Shown: positions 33,701 through 45,879 of the stretch, one piece after another
Layout of the letters: each line of letters opens with the position of its first letter
Numbering within the stretch: position 1 is the stretch's first letter
Assembly (NCBI GenBank): GCA_014529385.2
Contig: CM043967.1
Span: 84,822,278-84,886,277 of the forward strand
Direction: 5' to 3'
Length of the DNA stretch: 64,000 bases
Source of the DNA: Adiantum capillus-veneris
Lineage: Eukaryota > Streptophyta > Polypodiopsida > Polypodiales > Pteridaceae
Made by a program: the position numbers and the translations under genes
The notes under the pieces: model-generated
Databases searched by the model: none
Told to the model about the DNA's origin: nothing
What the model saw: only the letters and a program-made list of their open reading frames with translations

Positions 33701-35559
33701 TCTCAAAGCCATTTGAGGTCCAATGTGATGTTTGTGGTGATTGCCTTGGAGCGGTTTTGCTTCAAGAAGGGCATGCCATAGCATATGAGAGCCGAAGGCT
33801 CAATGGTGATGAACGAGTCTTGGGCATTTATGAGAAAGAGCTTTTAGCTGTTCTACATGCCCTAAACACATGGAAGCACTACCTATTGGGGACTCCATTT
33901 ATCCTACGAACCGACCACCAAAGTCTCAAGTATTTCATGACGCAAACCAAGCTTTCCGACAAACAAATGAGGTGGACAAATTTTCTTTCGCAATTTAATT
34001 TCCATATTGCTCACATAGCTGGTAAGCACAATCAAGTTGCCGATGCACTTTCACGACGACCAAAAGTTAATGCGGTGTCTATAGCTACTCACAATGATCT
34101 ATCCTCTATGATAGATGAGTATGCTACTGACCCTGACTTTAGAGACATAATGTCAGCCCTTGCTTTGGGGAAGAAAGAGGAACCATTCACCTTGCAGGAT
34201 GGTTATCTTCTCCACGGCAATAGGCTATGTGTTCCCCATTCCCTTCGTGAGAAGGTTATGTATGAATCCCATGCTCCTCCATATGCAGGGCATAGAGGTA
34301 TTCAACCTACTCTCCGAGGAGTAGAGACGTATTTCTATTGGCCTACCATGAAAGTGGACATACAAGAGTATGTTTCAAAATGTGTAGTATGCCAAAAGAC
34401 CAAGTATGATAGAGGGAAGCAACCTGGATTACTCCAGCCATTGCCTATTCCAAATTCACCATGGGAGAGTATATCCATGGATTTCATCTTTGGATTACCC
34501 AAGTCTATCCATGGGAATACAGGAATATGGACAATAGTCGACAGGTTTAGCAAGCAAGCACATTTTATTCCTGTCAAAAAGACTATTAAGGCACATCAAA
34601 TGGCAACTCTCTTCATATCTCAGATTTTCAAACACCATGGATTACCCACATCCATCGTGTCAGATAGAGATCCTAGAATGACCAGTAATTTCTGGAAAGG
34701 TCTCTTTGAAAATCTAGGAACAAGATTGAATTTCTCTTCGGCCTATCACCCACAAACGGATGGCCAAAGTGAGATAGCCAATCTTACGATACTCGATCTA
34801 CTCAAGACTTATGTTACCGAAGTAGATCAACGCTCACAATGGGAAAAGTATTTACCGCTAGTAGAGTATGCCTACAATAATACTGTACATACTTCTACGG
34901 GCAAAGCACCTTTCGAGATCATAGAAGGAAGACCTAAAAGTCCCTTGCTACTGAAAGTACATGGGAAGATCTTCGCCGCCGATGAGTATAGCCGTGACCT
35001 ACAAGAATCTTTTCAAAAGATTAGGGAGGCTATAGCCATCTCTCAACAAAGGCAAAAAGCTGCTGCTGATAAGCACAGAAGAGCCTTAATGCTCAAAGAA
35101 AATGATTGGGTCTTACTCAAGTTTCCTAAGGCTCGATTAAGGCAAACGACGGGCAAAAATCCTACGGGCCATCCAAAGTATTATGCTAAACTAGCAAAAA
35201 GATACTATGGTCCTTTCCAAATCTTGAAGCCTATCAATGAGACGGCTTATCAACTCAAGTTGCCCAACCATTGGCTTATACACAATGCCTTTCATGTAAG
35301 CTTACTTAAGCCCTACAAAGGAGAGCCACCAATTCAACCAATTATTGAAGACCCTCCCGAAGTTGAAGACCAAGAAGAGGTGCTACAATCCGAAGCTATC
35401 CTTCGGCATGAAGACAAGGTACTACGACATGGTAAGATTATCCGACGGTATCTTATTAAGTTCAAAAATTATCCTTTTGAAGATGCTAAATGGATGCAAG
35501 GAGTACAACTTAAGGATAGTATGAACCTTGTCAATGCTTACAATACTACATTAGAGTAA
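30778..35559 (+). pseudogene. gypsy (chromovirus) Gag-Pol polyprotein, one in-frame stop
   Basis: One frame of 1594 codons starts MADNNQ and is interrupted only by a TGA at 31030-31032; an internal GTG at 31087 is not the true start. Residues from ATG: Gag (WW in the capsid region, then zinc knuckle CX2CX4HX4C at about 430), protease DPGST near 489, RT with motif A reading SRIELKSGYHQ (catalytic Asp replaced by Glu at about 774), FFDD near 835, RNase H with CDVCGD, YEKELLAV and RTDHQSL, integrase HHCC, then core Asp in MDFI, Asp in SDRDPRM and Glu in GQSEIAN, and a C-terminal chromodomain (about 1535-1590). Length and order match chromoviruses. Loss of the first RT Asp and the single stop make it probably non-autonomous now. 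Confidence 0.93.
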
Positions 35560-35918
35560 GCAAATGTACAAATTTCTTTTAAATAACTCATGTTTTTGTC
35601 TTATATGACTAGTCCTCTTTTTAATTGTGCACAAATTTAACTAGTATGCATGCTTAGAATCATGTTTGTGATGACGACGTCTCTCAAACACCAAGTAGAA
35701 TTTGTCACTCTACTTTGGGAGAATGAAATGGACTAAAGAGCAGACATGCTTGCGGCAGCTATGTCTCCCAAGCACCAAATGGATTAGTCATCCATCTTGG
35801 AAAGATGTCGTAGGGTAAAAAGGGATCCTTTACCCGCTAAGTACGATTGACTAATGACTAAGACTTTATCTCTTCTACCTCATAGTCGAGGACGACTATG
35901 ATTTCAAGAGAGAGGTAA
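35560..35918 (+). other. gypsy 3' untranslated region with polypurine tract
   Basis: About 0.36 kb of non-coding DNA after the stop. The purine run AAGAGAGAGG (35906-35915) shortly before the 3' LTR is the likely polypurine tract. Confidence 0.75.
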
Positions 35919-37540
35919 TGTCATAAAATCTAATATCTAACTAACCCAAATGATTTTCTCATATTAAATTGATCACTTAATGTGGGAGAATAAACGGGAA
36001 CAAGTGTTAAGATATAGGTATGTGCTTTTAGATCTATCTCAACACGGGGCCAATGTAAAGTGGCCCAAAAGGGAGATGGTCTATCAAAGAGCAAGGCTAA
36101 CCAATGGAGCATAAGACCTTAGGGTTAGCTTCATTGAAGACCTCCAATAAATGTGTGTAAAAGTCCTTTTGATCTTAAGTAAGCTAGGGCTGAGCTTGAG
36201 GTGGGAACCCGGCCCAAGCACGAGGTGCTTGTCCTGCTTGAGGTGCTTGTCATGCTTGAGGTGTTTTTCATGCTTGAGGTGCTTGATTAAGATGCTTGAG
36301 GTGCTTGACTGGCTCCATGCTTGAGGTGCTTGACTTGCTGCATGATTAAAGTACTTGAGGTGCCTTGAGAAGCTTGCCTGAGATGCTTGTGGGAACCCCC
36401 CCTAGTTCAAGTGCTTTGTCATGCTTGGTGAGTAAGGTGCTTGATCACCTAAAAGTCAAAAGCATTCCGACAAGAGGGGGGGCGAGCCCTTTTCCTAGGG
36501 CCTAGAGAGAGAACACCCACTCACACACACAAGGGAAGCCCATCTTGAAGAGGCAGCAAGGACACATGTCAGGCCCCTACCCATGTTACCTTCATGTGTT
36601 GCTTGAAGCCTATTGGCTAGGCTTCAAAGGGGTCCAATGATAAATTACATGAATTATCTAATTGTTTTAGCATTTATCAAGTCCTCTCTCTCAAAGGGGA
36701 AAGGGGGACACTTGTCCCAAGGCTACCCATATTGCTTGTAATGGCTCCTGCTTGTGATTGGCTAGGCCTGGAGGGGTCCAATGAGCTTCAGGCATGAGCT
36801 ACAAGGGGGGGTCGACCCAAGCAAGCTAGGGGGGTGCCTAGGGGGTATACTCACCCACACACACTCACAAGCACTCTCATTGTGTGATATGAAAAGTGCA
36901 AGAGCTCCCTCTCCAAGCAAGTAGAGGTTGAGAGCCTACACCAACACTCTTGGCTATGGAGTGCAAATCCAACCAAGAGCCATGCTTCAATGCTTAAGCT
37001 TGCCATCTCCTTCTTCTTCATTACTATGCTATTATGTATGCTAGCAACAAGAGTATGATAAGTGAGGAACTAATTCTTTCTCCTACGAAATGTTTCTTCT
37101 TCCTCTTCCCTACCCTCATTCCCTGCTAGCTCTCTCCACCTTCGAAGGTGTTTGAGGTCTTGGGACTGAGGCTTGGGATAGTTAAATCTTTCTTCAAGTT
37201 TATGTTATGTTTGTGGTGCATGAAGCCTTCCATCTTCATGGCATCACCTAGGTCACAAGGAACACAAAGACTGTATTGTAACAAGTCTCTCTTTATGGGA
37301 GAAATCATAATACAAATGCCTATTGGAGGGGGGACCGGCTCCACATAAATCCGGTCCTCAATTGTTGTCATGTTCTCTAAACTCTCTCTCTTGCAAAAGT
37401 ATTGTCTATGCCAAGTTAACTAATTGCTATGATTATGTTGCTATCTTCAATTATGTCTACCCGCTATGCTCACAAAATCATTTCTTGAAAGTACTTTCAT
37501 TAAATTCCGCTATTCTCAAATTGAATAGGCAAATTCCATT

Positions 37541-37543
<3 letters not shown>
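35919..37543 (+). repeat. gypsy 3' LTR
   Basis: TGTCATAAAA...CCATTACA, 1625 bp, about a dozen substitutions or small indels from the 5' LTR by eye. After the terminal CA the sequence continues CACACACACA, then GAGAG, so the LTR end is fused to a short CA run. Confidence 0.93.

Positions 37544-37552
<9 letters not shown>

Positions 37553-37594
<42 letters not shown>
37553..37594. repeat. (GA)n microsatellite, right part of the gypsy insertion target
   Basis: About 21 GA units directly right of the CA run at the 3' LTR end. With the GA tract at 28675-28736 it marks the split target. Confidence 0.9.
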
Positions 37595-37595
<1 letters not shown>

Positions 37596-39190
37596 AGACT
37601 TTGGAGGGCAGTAATTAAGGGTTAATGCAAAGCTGCGGCAACAATATGGCAAGGCCACCTCATGTCAGACCACCATCGGTAAAGCAGGCACCATAGACGT
37701 TGCTGCAGCCACCATCACACTCACGATGGCTTTGACATAGCTCCACAAACAATCCAAAATCTCTCTCTCTCTCTCTTTTAACATCCCTGACAAGGAGAAC
37801 TACTGCATAAAAAACCTCTGTCCTGCGAGAATATAGGAAGGGAGAGAGAAGCTATGGGCGTAGCGGCCTTTGTGCTTCAACCAAGAGCCCACAGCACGAG
37901 ACGCATGGAAATAGCCCAAGTTGGCGGCAAGAGCTAGTTGCCTAAAAGGGCACCCTGAAGCAAGCTGTCACCCTATTCAGCTGGCCAAGAACTTTCTCTC
38001 TCAAGGTTGCCTCTTCTTGGCTTTTACGAAGGCCAGCCTGCGTTAAAAACTGCACCCAAAGCATGCAGATTCAGGCAGTTGAATCTGCATTAAATGTATG
38101 CTTACTCAAGAAATTTTGTGTAATTCTAAGCTGGACTTTTAGAGTATGAGTGTACAGAGTGGCATATCATTTTGTTCCAAATTGTGAGCCAGTAGGGGTA
38201 TGGGTATGGTTAGTACTTCCAACATAAACATCGTTTTGATTGCATATAAGCATAAAGCAAAGTTCTAATTGCTAAGCGAGGAGTGAAGACTCCTCACCTC
38301 GATGGAGGGACAGCATGCATAGCTAATTGTGGCACTCCTTTGTTGTTGTCTCTAGTAGCATTAGCTCCTTTGCCAGCAACTCCGCAAGTCTTGTATTGGT
38401 CTTCTCTTGAAGATTAGCACGCTCTAAGTCATACATTAAACAATGCTTTTAGCTTTGTTGTCAGAATTCATGAACATTGACAAAATGAAAGGGTGTATGT
38501 GTATATACCTGCTGATAGTGAATTTCCGTGCCCTATTGAGGTGATATGTCTTCCAAAAGAAGCCATCCATACACTATATTAAACACAGCCACACACATAC
38601 AAACACAATAAAACTCAAGCCATTGACAGGAAGACAAGAAGACAATTACTCTCAAGTAGCTAAATAAGTTCAAAAAAAAACTTACTGTAGAAGAATTGGG
38701 TAGCTTCTTCTTTGCCTTCAGAAGGGAGCACTCTGCTCTAGCCGCGACATGGAATCAAGCTACGGCAAGCTGTTGCAGAACCTCTCGTCTTTCAGTGAGC
38801 ACCGATGGGGCATGCAAACATCATCAGGACTTCCTCCGGACTTTGTGAAATGGATCCTCCCATACTATGCATGAGGAGCTTCCCATGTTGGCAAAATCTG
38901 CTCACAAGCCCCAAAGGTAGTGGGGAGACACAAAACCACCCAAGGGCAACAACTAACAGCTGGGACCAACATTCACAAAGACCGCAGCACAAGCTCGGTA
39001 CTCACGCAGATTCATTGCAGGGATCGAGCAACAACTGCAATAAGGGAGAGAGCAGGCAGTGGCTTCTCCTCTTCCACTACATTTAATGAAGAGGTTCTTG
39101 CGGCGCTTACAACTCCCACCCCTACACTCAGAGTCTCTTGCCTGATCTCGGGCTACAGCAAGGCTCTATGACAAAGTGCTTCGTAGTTCC
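37595..39190. other. gene-like debris, partly minus-strand
   Basis: Only fragments. On the minus strand, an ORF at 38992-38792 is followed by a segment ending at a GTAAGT site (near 38698). A Tyr/Arg-rich piece MDGFFWKTYHLNRARKF (about 38570-38505) ends before GTATAT. A leucine-rich helical piece LMYDLERANLQEK then RLAELLAKELMLLE (about 38445-38335) ends in TAG. These could be decayed exons of one minus-strand gene, but the last junction lacks a good acceptor in phase. On the plus strand, a short frame at 39080-39170 is unexplained. Confidence 0.35.
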
Positions 39191-39229
39191 TGTCACAAGT
39201 TGCTGCTTGCTAGCAAGACCAATATTCAT

Positions 39230-39290
39230 GAGCACACTGCCCATCCGCGTGCGCGCGGACAGCCAGCGAGCTCATGTTATTAAAAAAAAT
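39230..39290. repeat. short CpG-rich hairpin related to the foldback arms
   Basis: ATGAGC and GCTCAT flank a CGTGCGCGCG core, resembling the nested dyads inside the foldback element some 350 bp to the right. It may be a smaller relative of it. Confidence 0.4.
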
Positions 39291-39564
39291 TTCATAAGAA
39301 CGCCGTCACGCTAACGTCTTACATTAACTACAACGCAAGCACAATGAACCATCACATTCCCGCAACATGCGATGAGGACACTTTGTTAGCGATGGCCACG
39401 TTCTAAATATTCACAGCAGTCGCAATGTGCTACCACCCTTCAAGGAGCAAGCTTGATCGTCTACACAATGGAAGCATTGCAAAGATCACAAGGTGGGCAT
39501 AAACTCACATGGGGTGGGAAAAATGCTCTCAGCTTAGGCTTGAGCAAGTTGAAAGTTCAAGAAA

Positions 39565-39930
39565 AAGGAAATTGCAGCTTGGATACTACAAGAAAATATT
39601 ATGACTATGCTAAAAATTACAAATAACATTGTGACTTTATTTGATGGAAAAAATGCACGTTGGTGAATGAGCACGTAGTTCGTCTGCGCGCGTGCAAACG
39701 GACTGTGCGCTCATCCTCCAATGTGCCTTTTTGTGTGCACTCCAAAAGGCACGTTGAGAGATGAGCTCGCAGTCCGTCCGCACACACGTAGACAAATTGC
39801 GTGCTCATCTGTCAACATGTCTTTTTTTCATTGAATAAAATCACTCCATTTTTTGCAAATTAAACTACATTTTTAGCATATTCATACTATTTTCATGCAA
39901 AATTCAAGCGGAAAATTCCATCCATGTACG
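39565..39930. mobile_element. foldback (MITE-like) element
   Basis: Long imperfect inverted repeat with arms of roughly 170 bp facing each other across an ~8-nt loop (about 39735-39742). The outer arms are AT-rich with ATATGCTAAAAAT, and the inner arms are CpG-rich around GCGCGTGC. Nested inside each arm is a smaller dyad (ATGAGCAC...GTGCGCTCAT type). A few bases outside, ACTACAAGAAAATA on the left and its mirror TATGTTCTTCTAGT near 39966-39979 resemble CACTA-type termini with possible GAT duplications (39582-39584, 39980-39982). The exact ends are not settled. There is no coding capacity. Confidence 0.65.
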
Positions 39931-40149
39931 TACCGACAAACTTATATACATGATCGCTACCCTAGTATGTTCTTCTAGTGATAGTAAAAATTTCTTTATG
40001 TTCCTTGTGCAATTTGAACGGTTGGCATGCAATTACGCGTAGCAGGAAGCATTGGAGGCATGAGAGTCAGCTAGATGCTCAGGATCATGTAAATTCCAGG
40101 AGGCATGAGAGTTGGAAATGCCAAGCATCCTATAAAAAATAACACAGGA

Positions 40150-40153
<4 letters not shown>

Positions 40154-40205
<52 letters not shown>
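40154..40205. repeat. (GA)n microsatellite
   Basis: About 26 GA units, with no associated element border that I can see. Confidence 0.9.
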
Positions 40206-40207
<2 letters not shown>

Positions 40208-40429
40208 CCAAGTGAACCTGACAAAATTACTTGCACATGATAAACGATAAGGTTTGATTTGGGTAGAAAGGTAGGTCTATAGCTCGATAGAAAGGTAGGT
40301 TATGAGGATTATATTGTCTCACATGTACAAGAACAAAGATTAACTTGTTTGATAACATTAATTTCTTGCAAGTTGAAATTAATTATGTTTTTTTTGTTTA
40401 CTCAATATGTCCTTCACATCCACTTCTGC

Positions 40430-41185
40430 CTTTAGTAAAGGGAAATGTTACAAAAGGGAATATTCAAGGACTATCATTATCGAGGATAAAAAATTGCTAG
40501 TGAAATTGTTTGTTGACGATTATCCACGCTTCGTAGAAGGAAACTCTTGCAACTACATTAGTCCCTAACTGCAACATCAAAAAATCAAGATTGATTTCAC
40601 TCATTGAAAACGACTAGTTTCACTCCTGCAAATGGTCGAGGGGGATTATTTTAAAAGGCAAAGTGGTCAGACACCTCAATGCACATCTCGTATAAACAAA
40701 AAATTGAGTAAGTAAGGACATTGGCAACAAAGGATTCTCCAAGCTGGCACATTTCTAGGATGATGACAACTACCGTTGGAAGGATGTGGACTAGATGGTG
40801 GTGCAACATAGTTCTAAATGAAAGACTATTGCTTAGGAGAGTCTTTGAAGCTCTATGAAATTTATAGGACAGATTGTTTAACTTTTCTCATCAAACTGTG
40901 GAGGGTGAATTAGTTAGAAGAGAAGCTCTTAAAAAGATAAACAACACTTGGGAGGTAAAATGGCCAAGCTCAATGAAGATAATCACTTTGAAGGTGTTGT
41001 GGGGGACTATATTTCCTAGTAGCAATGAGATTCTTGCCAAAGGGATTGACACACACACTTGCTTTGGGTGCAAAGAAACCTTGGTTGCATATGTTCAAAG
41101 ACTACCTTTCCTCGTAGTGCCAATAATGCAAATATGTTGGCATGCCACTCTAGCTGCCACTAGTTTTGATTATCTATTGTAGATC
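40430..41185 (+). pseudogene. LINE reverse transcriptase and zf-RVT relic
   Basis: Frames joined by shifts give a palm-domain piece with GNIQGLSLSRIKN then KLFVDDYPRFVEGN, the LINE F(A/V)DD motif with its flank, followed by KINF-like and LVSLL pieces. Further on, the frame at 40874-41182 carries WPSSMKIITLKVLWGTIFPS and a Cys-containing IDTHTCFGC segment, the usual zf-RVT domain at the C-terminus of plant LINE RTs. Many stops. A partial copy. Confidence 0.65.
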
Positions 41186-41919
41186 TAGAAAACTAAAAAA
41201 GTAAAAACATTGAATATATACACAATGGAATGGAACTCAAAGGACAAGAGGAATAGGCTATGATTTAATACGAATTCATACATATGAAAATATATGTATA
41301 TTTATAGGACATGAAAAAGTTTAAGCTTTGATTCTGTATTATTTTTATGTACTATCCTACCTTTTAAATTTCCTTACTTTTAAACTTTTGTATAATGGGG
41401 TGATGTGCCCCTCCTAGCCCTCAAACATGGAATCGCAACACACCAACAAACAAGAAACGTTGAAAAGATGCTAGAGTGTTTGGAGCTTATCTACCACCAT
41501 ATAGCTTCATTGGGTTATAAGTAGCACTCACATCAATTTTTTCATTTAATTGTTTAATCCTTTCACCTTGAGAAAGGAAGAATTTAGATATTCATTTTCA
41601 GTGAGTATCCCTTAAAGATCCACCACCATATGTCAATTTCAATCAAGTCCAGGGCCCCTCCAAAAGAGAAATCAACGTGTCTAGAACCAACTAGATAAGG
41701 ATTTTCTTCATGCCTTTGCTTGTTTGTTTTGTTTACGACATCAACAGTTGCAAGTTATCCCCTTGGAGGGGCAACCTTAAAAAAAATGTTGTAATAGTAT
41801 TGGGTTCTTGATAGGATTCTCACTAAGACAGCTGACTGGAATTGTGATAAATGACCTTTACAATGTTGGGCTTAGGATCTTGCAACCAATTCTTATTCCC
41901 TACTTTTTATACTTTCTTC

Positions 41920-42480
41920 TATTGCTCAACTAGTTTGATAAAATGCTTCAAAAATGTACTTTTCTTACGTCAAATTTTCTTTGGAATACTATGAGGAATG
42001 CATGAGCGATGCCATCCTAAGATCGACACCGGGTTGCATGGGATAGATCAACATTGCCTTATGCTATGGGAGGATTGAATATTTTGAATATAAAATCACA
42101 TGCAATGGCAAGGAGGGCTACTCTCATCAAACATGGTTTTCATACTAGTACCAATTAGACTATCTATTTTTGGAAGTGATGGACTCTTTAGTTGTTTACT
42201 CTCATGGTACTTAATTTTTTTCTACTTGGGATAAAGTTTTCAATGTTGCACTTATCAAAACTCGTTTTGATGTATCAAATATGCTTCTTATGAGGCAATT
42301 CAAATTGAGTTTTGACTTCAGGATTCCATGGAACAAATTATACATGCTCTGCACATCTTATCAACTCTAATGAGGAAGATAGACTCAAGGACTAGGTGCT
42401 TCCATGCACAACTCTTAGGTAATTTCCAATTTTACCAACAATTACTTAATTTTACCGCCGTCTGATATGTGTGTCACATG
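41920..42480 (+). pseudogene. LINE RT C-terminal relic, second fragment
   Basis: The frame near 42020 reads HRVAWDRSTLPYAMGGLNIL, then NIKSHAMARRATLIKHGFHT, the region after the RT thumb of plant LINEs. A W-rich piece (SDMCVTWNKQWSL) lies downstream near 42460. It follows the zf-RVT piece rather than preceding it, so it belongs to a separate copy or a rearranged one. Dead. Confidence 0.65.
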
Positions 42481-43199
42481 GAACAAACAATGGTCCCTCA
42501 CTCTTAATAATGAACACTAGTGAACTCAAATTCTAGTAAATTATATAATATGGTTAATTCCCAATCAGTTCATGCTAGCTATTTAAAGAGTTTTTTGGTA
42601 GATGCTTTAATGTTATGAATCTTGTAAAAAAGCCTTCACTGGTGGAAAATGTATCATATGTACTTGGTTACAGATTGCTAGATATGTTTTTTGGTAGTGT
42701 ATAATTATGACACAATGGTGGAAATGGGTAGTATTTTAGTGGTAGGATGCTTGGGGTGTAAAGAGCCACAAGGAAATAGAGAGGCAAGACATTACTTATA
42801 TTTGGGTATAACAAGGTTAAGCCTCACATACACATTTTAAAACAAAATGTACAGGAAGTCCCATTCCTTAAGCACAACAAATTTTGCACACCTTTCTTTC
42901 TTCTCCTCTATGGCTTGTCTAGGATCCCCCCCCCAAATTATTAAATGTTGTAGGGTGGAAAATTTATTTGATCTATGTTTTAGAAAAGACAATGTTTAGA
43001 TAGTCTACATGTAAAGCTCAAAACCAGAAAATATCTATATTTCTTGGAAAAGCTCCAAATTAAAAGGTTACAAAAAAAACACACTCGAGAATACCTCGTG
43101 TGACATAGTAGAAGAAGACTCATTTTTCCATATTTGTGGAGCTTCAAAATCAGTTCACTCAAGATATTCACAAACATAATACATGCATTCTTCAAGCAT
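42481..43199. other. AT-rich spacer between LINE and CACTA relics
   Basis: No domain-bearing frame. A short minus-strand ORF (43195-42980) has an ordinary composition and lies next to the Tnp2 relic but matches nothing I know. Confidence 0.4.
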
Positions 43200-45691
43200 C
43201 CATCCTTCCGCCATAGAAACCTCTAGTATTACTTTTTGCCGTACCTAACCTTTCGATACTCCCATAAATCTCTTGGCCCAAAACATCCATCGAGTAGAAA
43301 TGACACCAACAAGCTCTATCTCGTCCATTAGATGGATTAGAAGATGAACTTGGATATCAAAAAAGGATGTTGGAAGTTCCTTCTCCATTAAACAAAGAAG
43401 CTATATACATTCACACTCTTTTGTGGAATTAACCCTTTGTCAATTTCTTTAGATGTAATCCATCTATCAATAAAAGAAATTGACAAAGGGTTAATGAGCG
43501 ATAAATACCTTGCAAGCGATATATTACATCTCAAATTCCTTGGGTAGTACATCCATCAATAACAAGGGGTAGAACATGCTGTATATATGATTAATCCGAT
43601 CAACAAAACATGCAAGAAAATAAATACTTACAAAGATTGATAAAACTTTACCTTCACAAAATTGTACCAGTCATGTGTTTTTAAACCAGACAAGCTATTG
43701 TCATCTAAAGTGAACATGTTTTGACAAGATGCTTCATATCCTGTAGACGTACAAATCAATTGAATCCTCCTGCTGATAGTCTGCACCTATTCTGCACTGA
43801 GCACCCATGGAGCAGGCTCATAGGTTGTCTCACGTCCAGTTTCATTAGAAAGTGGCCATAGATTAAGCTTTGAGTTTCGATCCTTTAAGTCATTTCTTGT
43901 TGCTGCTTGTCTTTCAAGCCAACAAGTTTTTGCCATAACGAATAACCAACGTTCTTAAATATACGCATAGGATCAAGAAGATGACATATCTTCAAATCCT
44001 TCCAGTATTCCAAAGTGTACCATATCAAAAGACTTTGAACCAGAGAACATTTTCCTCTGGCTCGCACCTTCACAACGTCATCATCATGGTCGCTTATCAT
44101 CCCCTCCAGATCGATAGTGGGTCCAACAGTTCACTTTAGATACCAATCCTTTGGTGTATTTGGTATTAGACAGCTCCCTTGTTTCACTTTCCCGTTAAAA
44201 TGTATGGCTTGCCTTCTATTTTGTACATGATGCTCTCCACGTAAAAATTGTTTGTGTCAAAGATATATATTTTTGTTGAGGTTTTTGCTATAAGTCAATC
44301 TCAACCAATCACCACACAGAGGACAAGCTTTATAACCCTTGGTACATATTCCTGCATGAAAAACATAACAAAGATGATTAGTTCAATAAATATACAAAAA
44401 ACATATGAGACAATGTATATATCTATACCATTTACCTGAGCAAAAACCATATCCTAGAAAGTCGTGGATAGTCCATGCTAAAATCCCACAAACAATGAAA
44501 TATCTTTGACCAATGCTTCTTGGCATATCCACCACGACATCAATCCCTCTCCACAAATCTTGAAGATCGTCAATGAGAGGAGCTAAATAAACATTTAGGT
44601 CTTTAACTTGTCGCTTCTCGCGATTAAGAGTGAGTTTAATGCTCTTTCTCAATACTGAGATATGGGGGTAGATTATAGTTAATAACTACCACCGGCCATA
44701 TAGACCATTTACTTGATTTCATAGAAAATGGATTCACACCATTTAATGCTACACCCATCTTTAAATTGCGTGATTCTTTTGCAAAATCTGGCCATAGCAA
44801 ATCAATATGCTCAAATGCAGGACTATCCTGCGGAATATGCATTACTCCATCTTTGCTCTTGTGCTCTGCTCCCCTTGTCATAGTCTTAGCTAATTCGAGA
44901 CTTTGAAACATGTGTTTCATACACGGAGCCAAGGAAAAATGTCTCAATACCTTTCTAGGGACCTTACCTTTCTCCTCTTTATAACAAGGCATTTGACATT
45001 TTGGGCACGTCACACTGTCTTGGTACTGATTTCTATATAGAATACAATCGTTGGGACATGCATGTATGCAAGAATAGTCAAGTCCAAGACTACTTATCAT
45101 CTTCTTCACCTCGTCATGTGATGAACGAAGGGAATTTCTTGTCGGCAAGAACTTCTGAGAGAGTAGCCTGCAAGTTGATTAAAAATATGATCAATAACAA
45201 GAACCAATGTTTAGAGTGTAACCAACAAATATGTTAGATGTATACATACTTCAATAGTGCTGAAATAGGTAAAATTACTCCATCCAAAATGGTTTTGAAG
45301 ATTAAGAAGAAGTAAGCTTGCACTTAGTCATGTCAATTGGCTTCCTTCATAGCATATCTAATTGGCTTCCTTCATAGATATGCTTTAGAGTTTCTTCTCG
45401 AAGATACTTCTTGTTGTTAGGAATATTGTTCGCACTATCATTTTGATGCCAATCTTCAATAAAATCAGCCATGCCATCGTTGTTATCAAAGATATCATCA
45501 CGTCCATTAAAGTCCTCAGAATATTGTTCCTTCAATCTTGCATACGTATTAGGATCACTCCTGCGTAGCTGGATCCTCATGCACTCTATTGACATTTGAG
45601 ATACGTCATGTGAATGTTGATTTGTGACATTATCAATGTCATAATATGGAATCTGCATATTTGAAGGTAAAGAAGATTGTATCAATAGCAT
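43200..45691 (-). pseudogene. CACTA (En/Spm) Tnp2 transposase relic
   Basis: Read from 45691 downward on the minus strand. An acidic N-terminal frame (45691-45347: DDIFDNNDGMADFIEDWH) is followed by a frame (45148-44636) with LGLDYSCIHACPNDC, then CPKCQ, RHFSLAPCMKHMF, DGVMHIPQDSPAFEHID and LNGVNPFSMKSSKWSIWPVV, the diagnostic Tnp2 (Transposase_21) core. It continues with DVYLAPLIDDLQDLW, AWTIHDFLGYG (44652-44383), CPLCGDWL, then the YWKDLKICHLLDPMRIFKNV segment (LDVMHIEKNV in active elements) and SGLKTHDWYNF. The frame is shattered by stops. A perfect 23-bp hairpin lies inside its tail. Confidence 0.85.
43428..43495. repeat. perfect 23-bp hairpin within the Tnp2 relic
   Basis: Arms 43428-43450 and 43473-43495 are exactly complementary (ATTAACCCTTTGTC...) with a 22-nt loop. 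This is an inverted micro-duplication of coding sequence. Confidence 0.85.
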
Positions 45692-45879
45692 CCTTCTATA
45701 TAAAAGGAGAGAGAGATGGGCATGGAATTCAATAACATTTGGAGACAGTAAAAAACGATTATCAAATTAAATTAGCAACAATACGGAACATAATGCAAAT
45801 TAAGGTGTAGAATTAGGGTACAAGAATAACATTGGGAACTGTATACAATGAGCTCTCAACCCTCATCTGTTAAGGGTGC

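Larger units (their letters stand above)
28737..37543 (+). mobile_element. Ty3/gypsy chromovirus LTR retrotransposon, nearly intact
   Basis: Full-length element of about 8.8 kb with two LTRs (1626 and 1625 bp) that I saw differ at only about a dozen places. It has a tRNA-Met primer site, one long Gag-Pol frame and a polypurine tract. Order is Gag, PR, RT, RNase H, IN, chromodomain. The near-identity of the LTRs means recent insertion. The solo LTR at 2812-4418 is from the same family. The flanks are GAGAG on the left and, on the right, GAGAG after ten bases of (CA)n. Confidence 0.95.
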
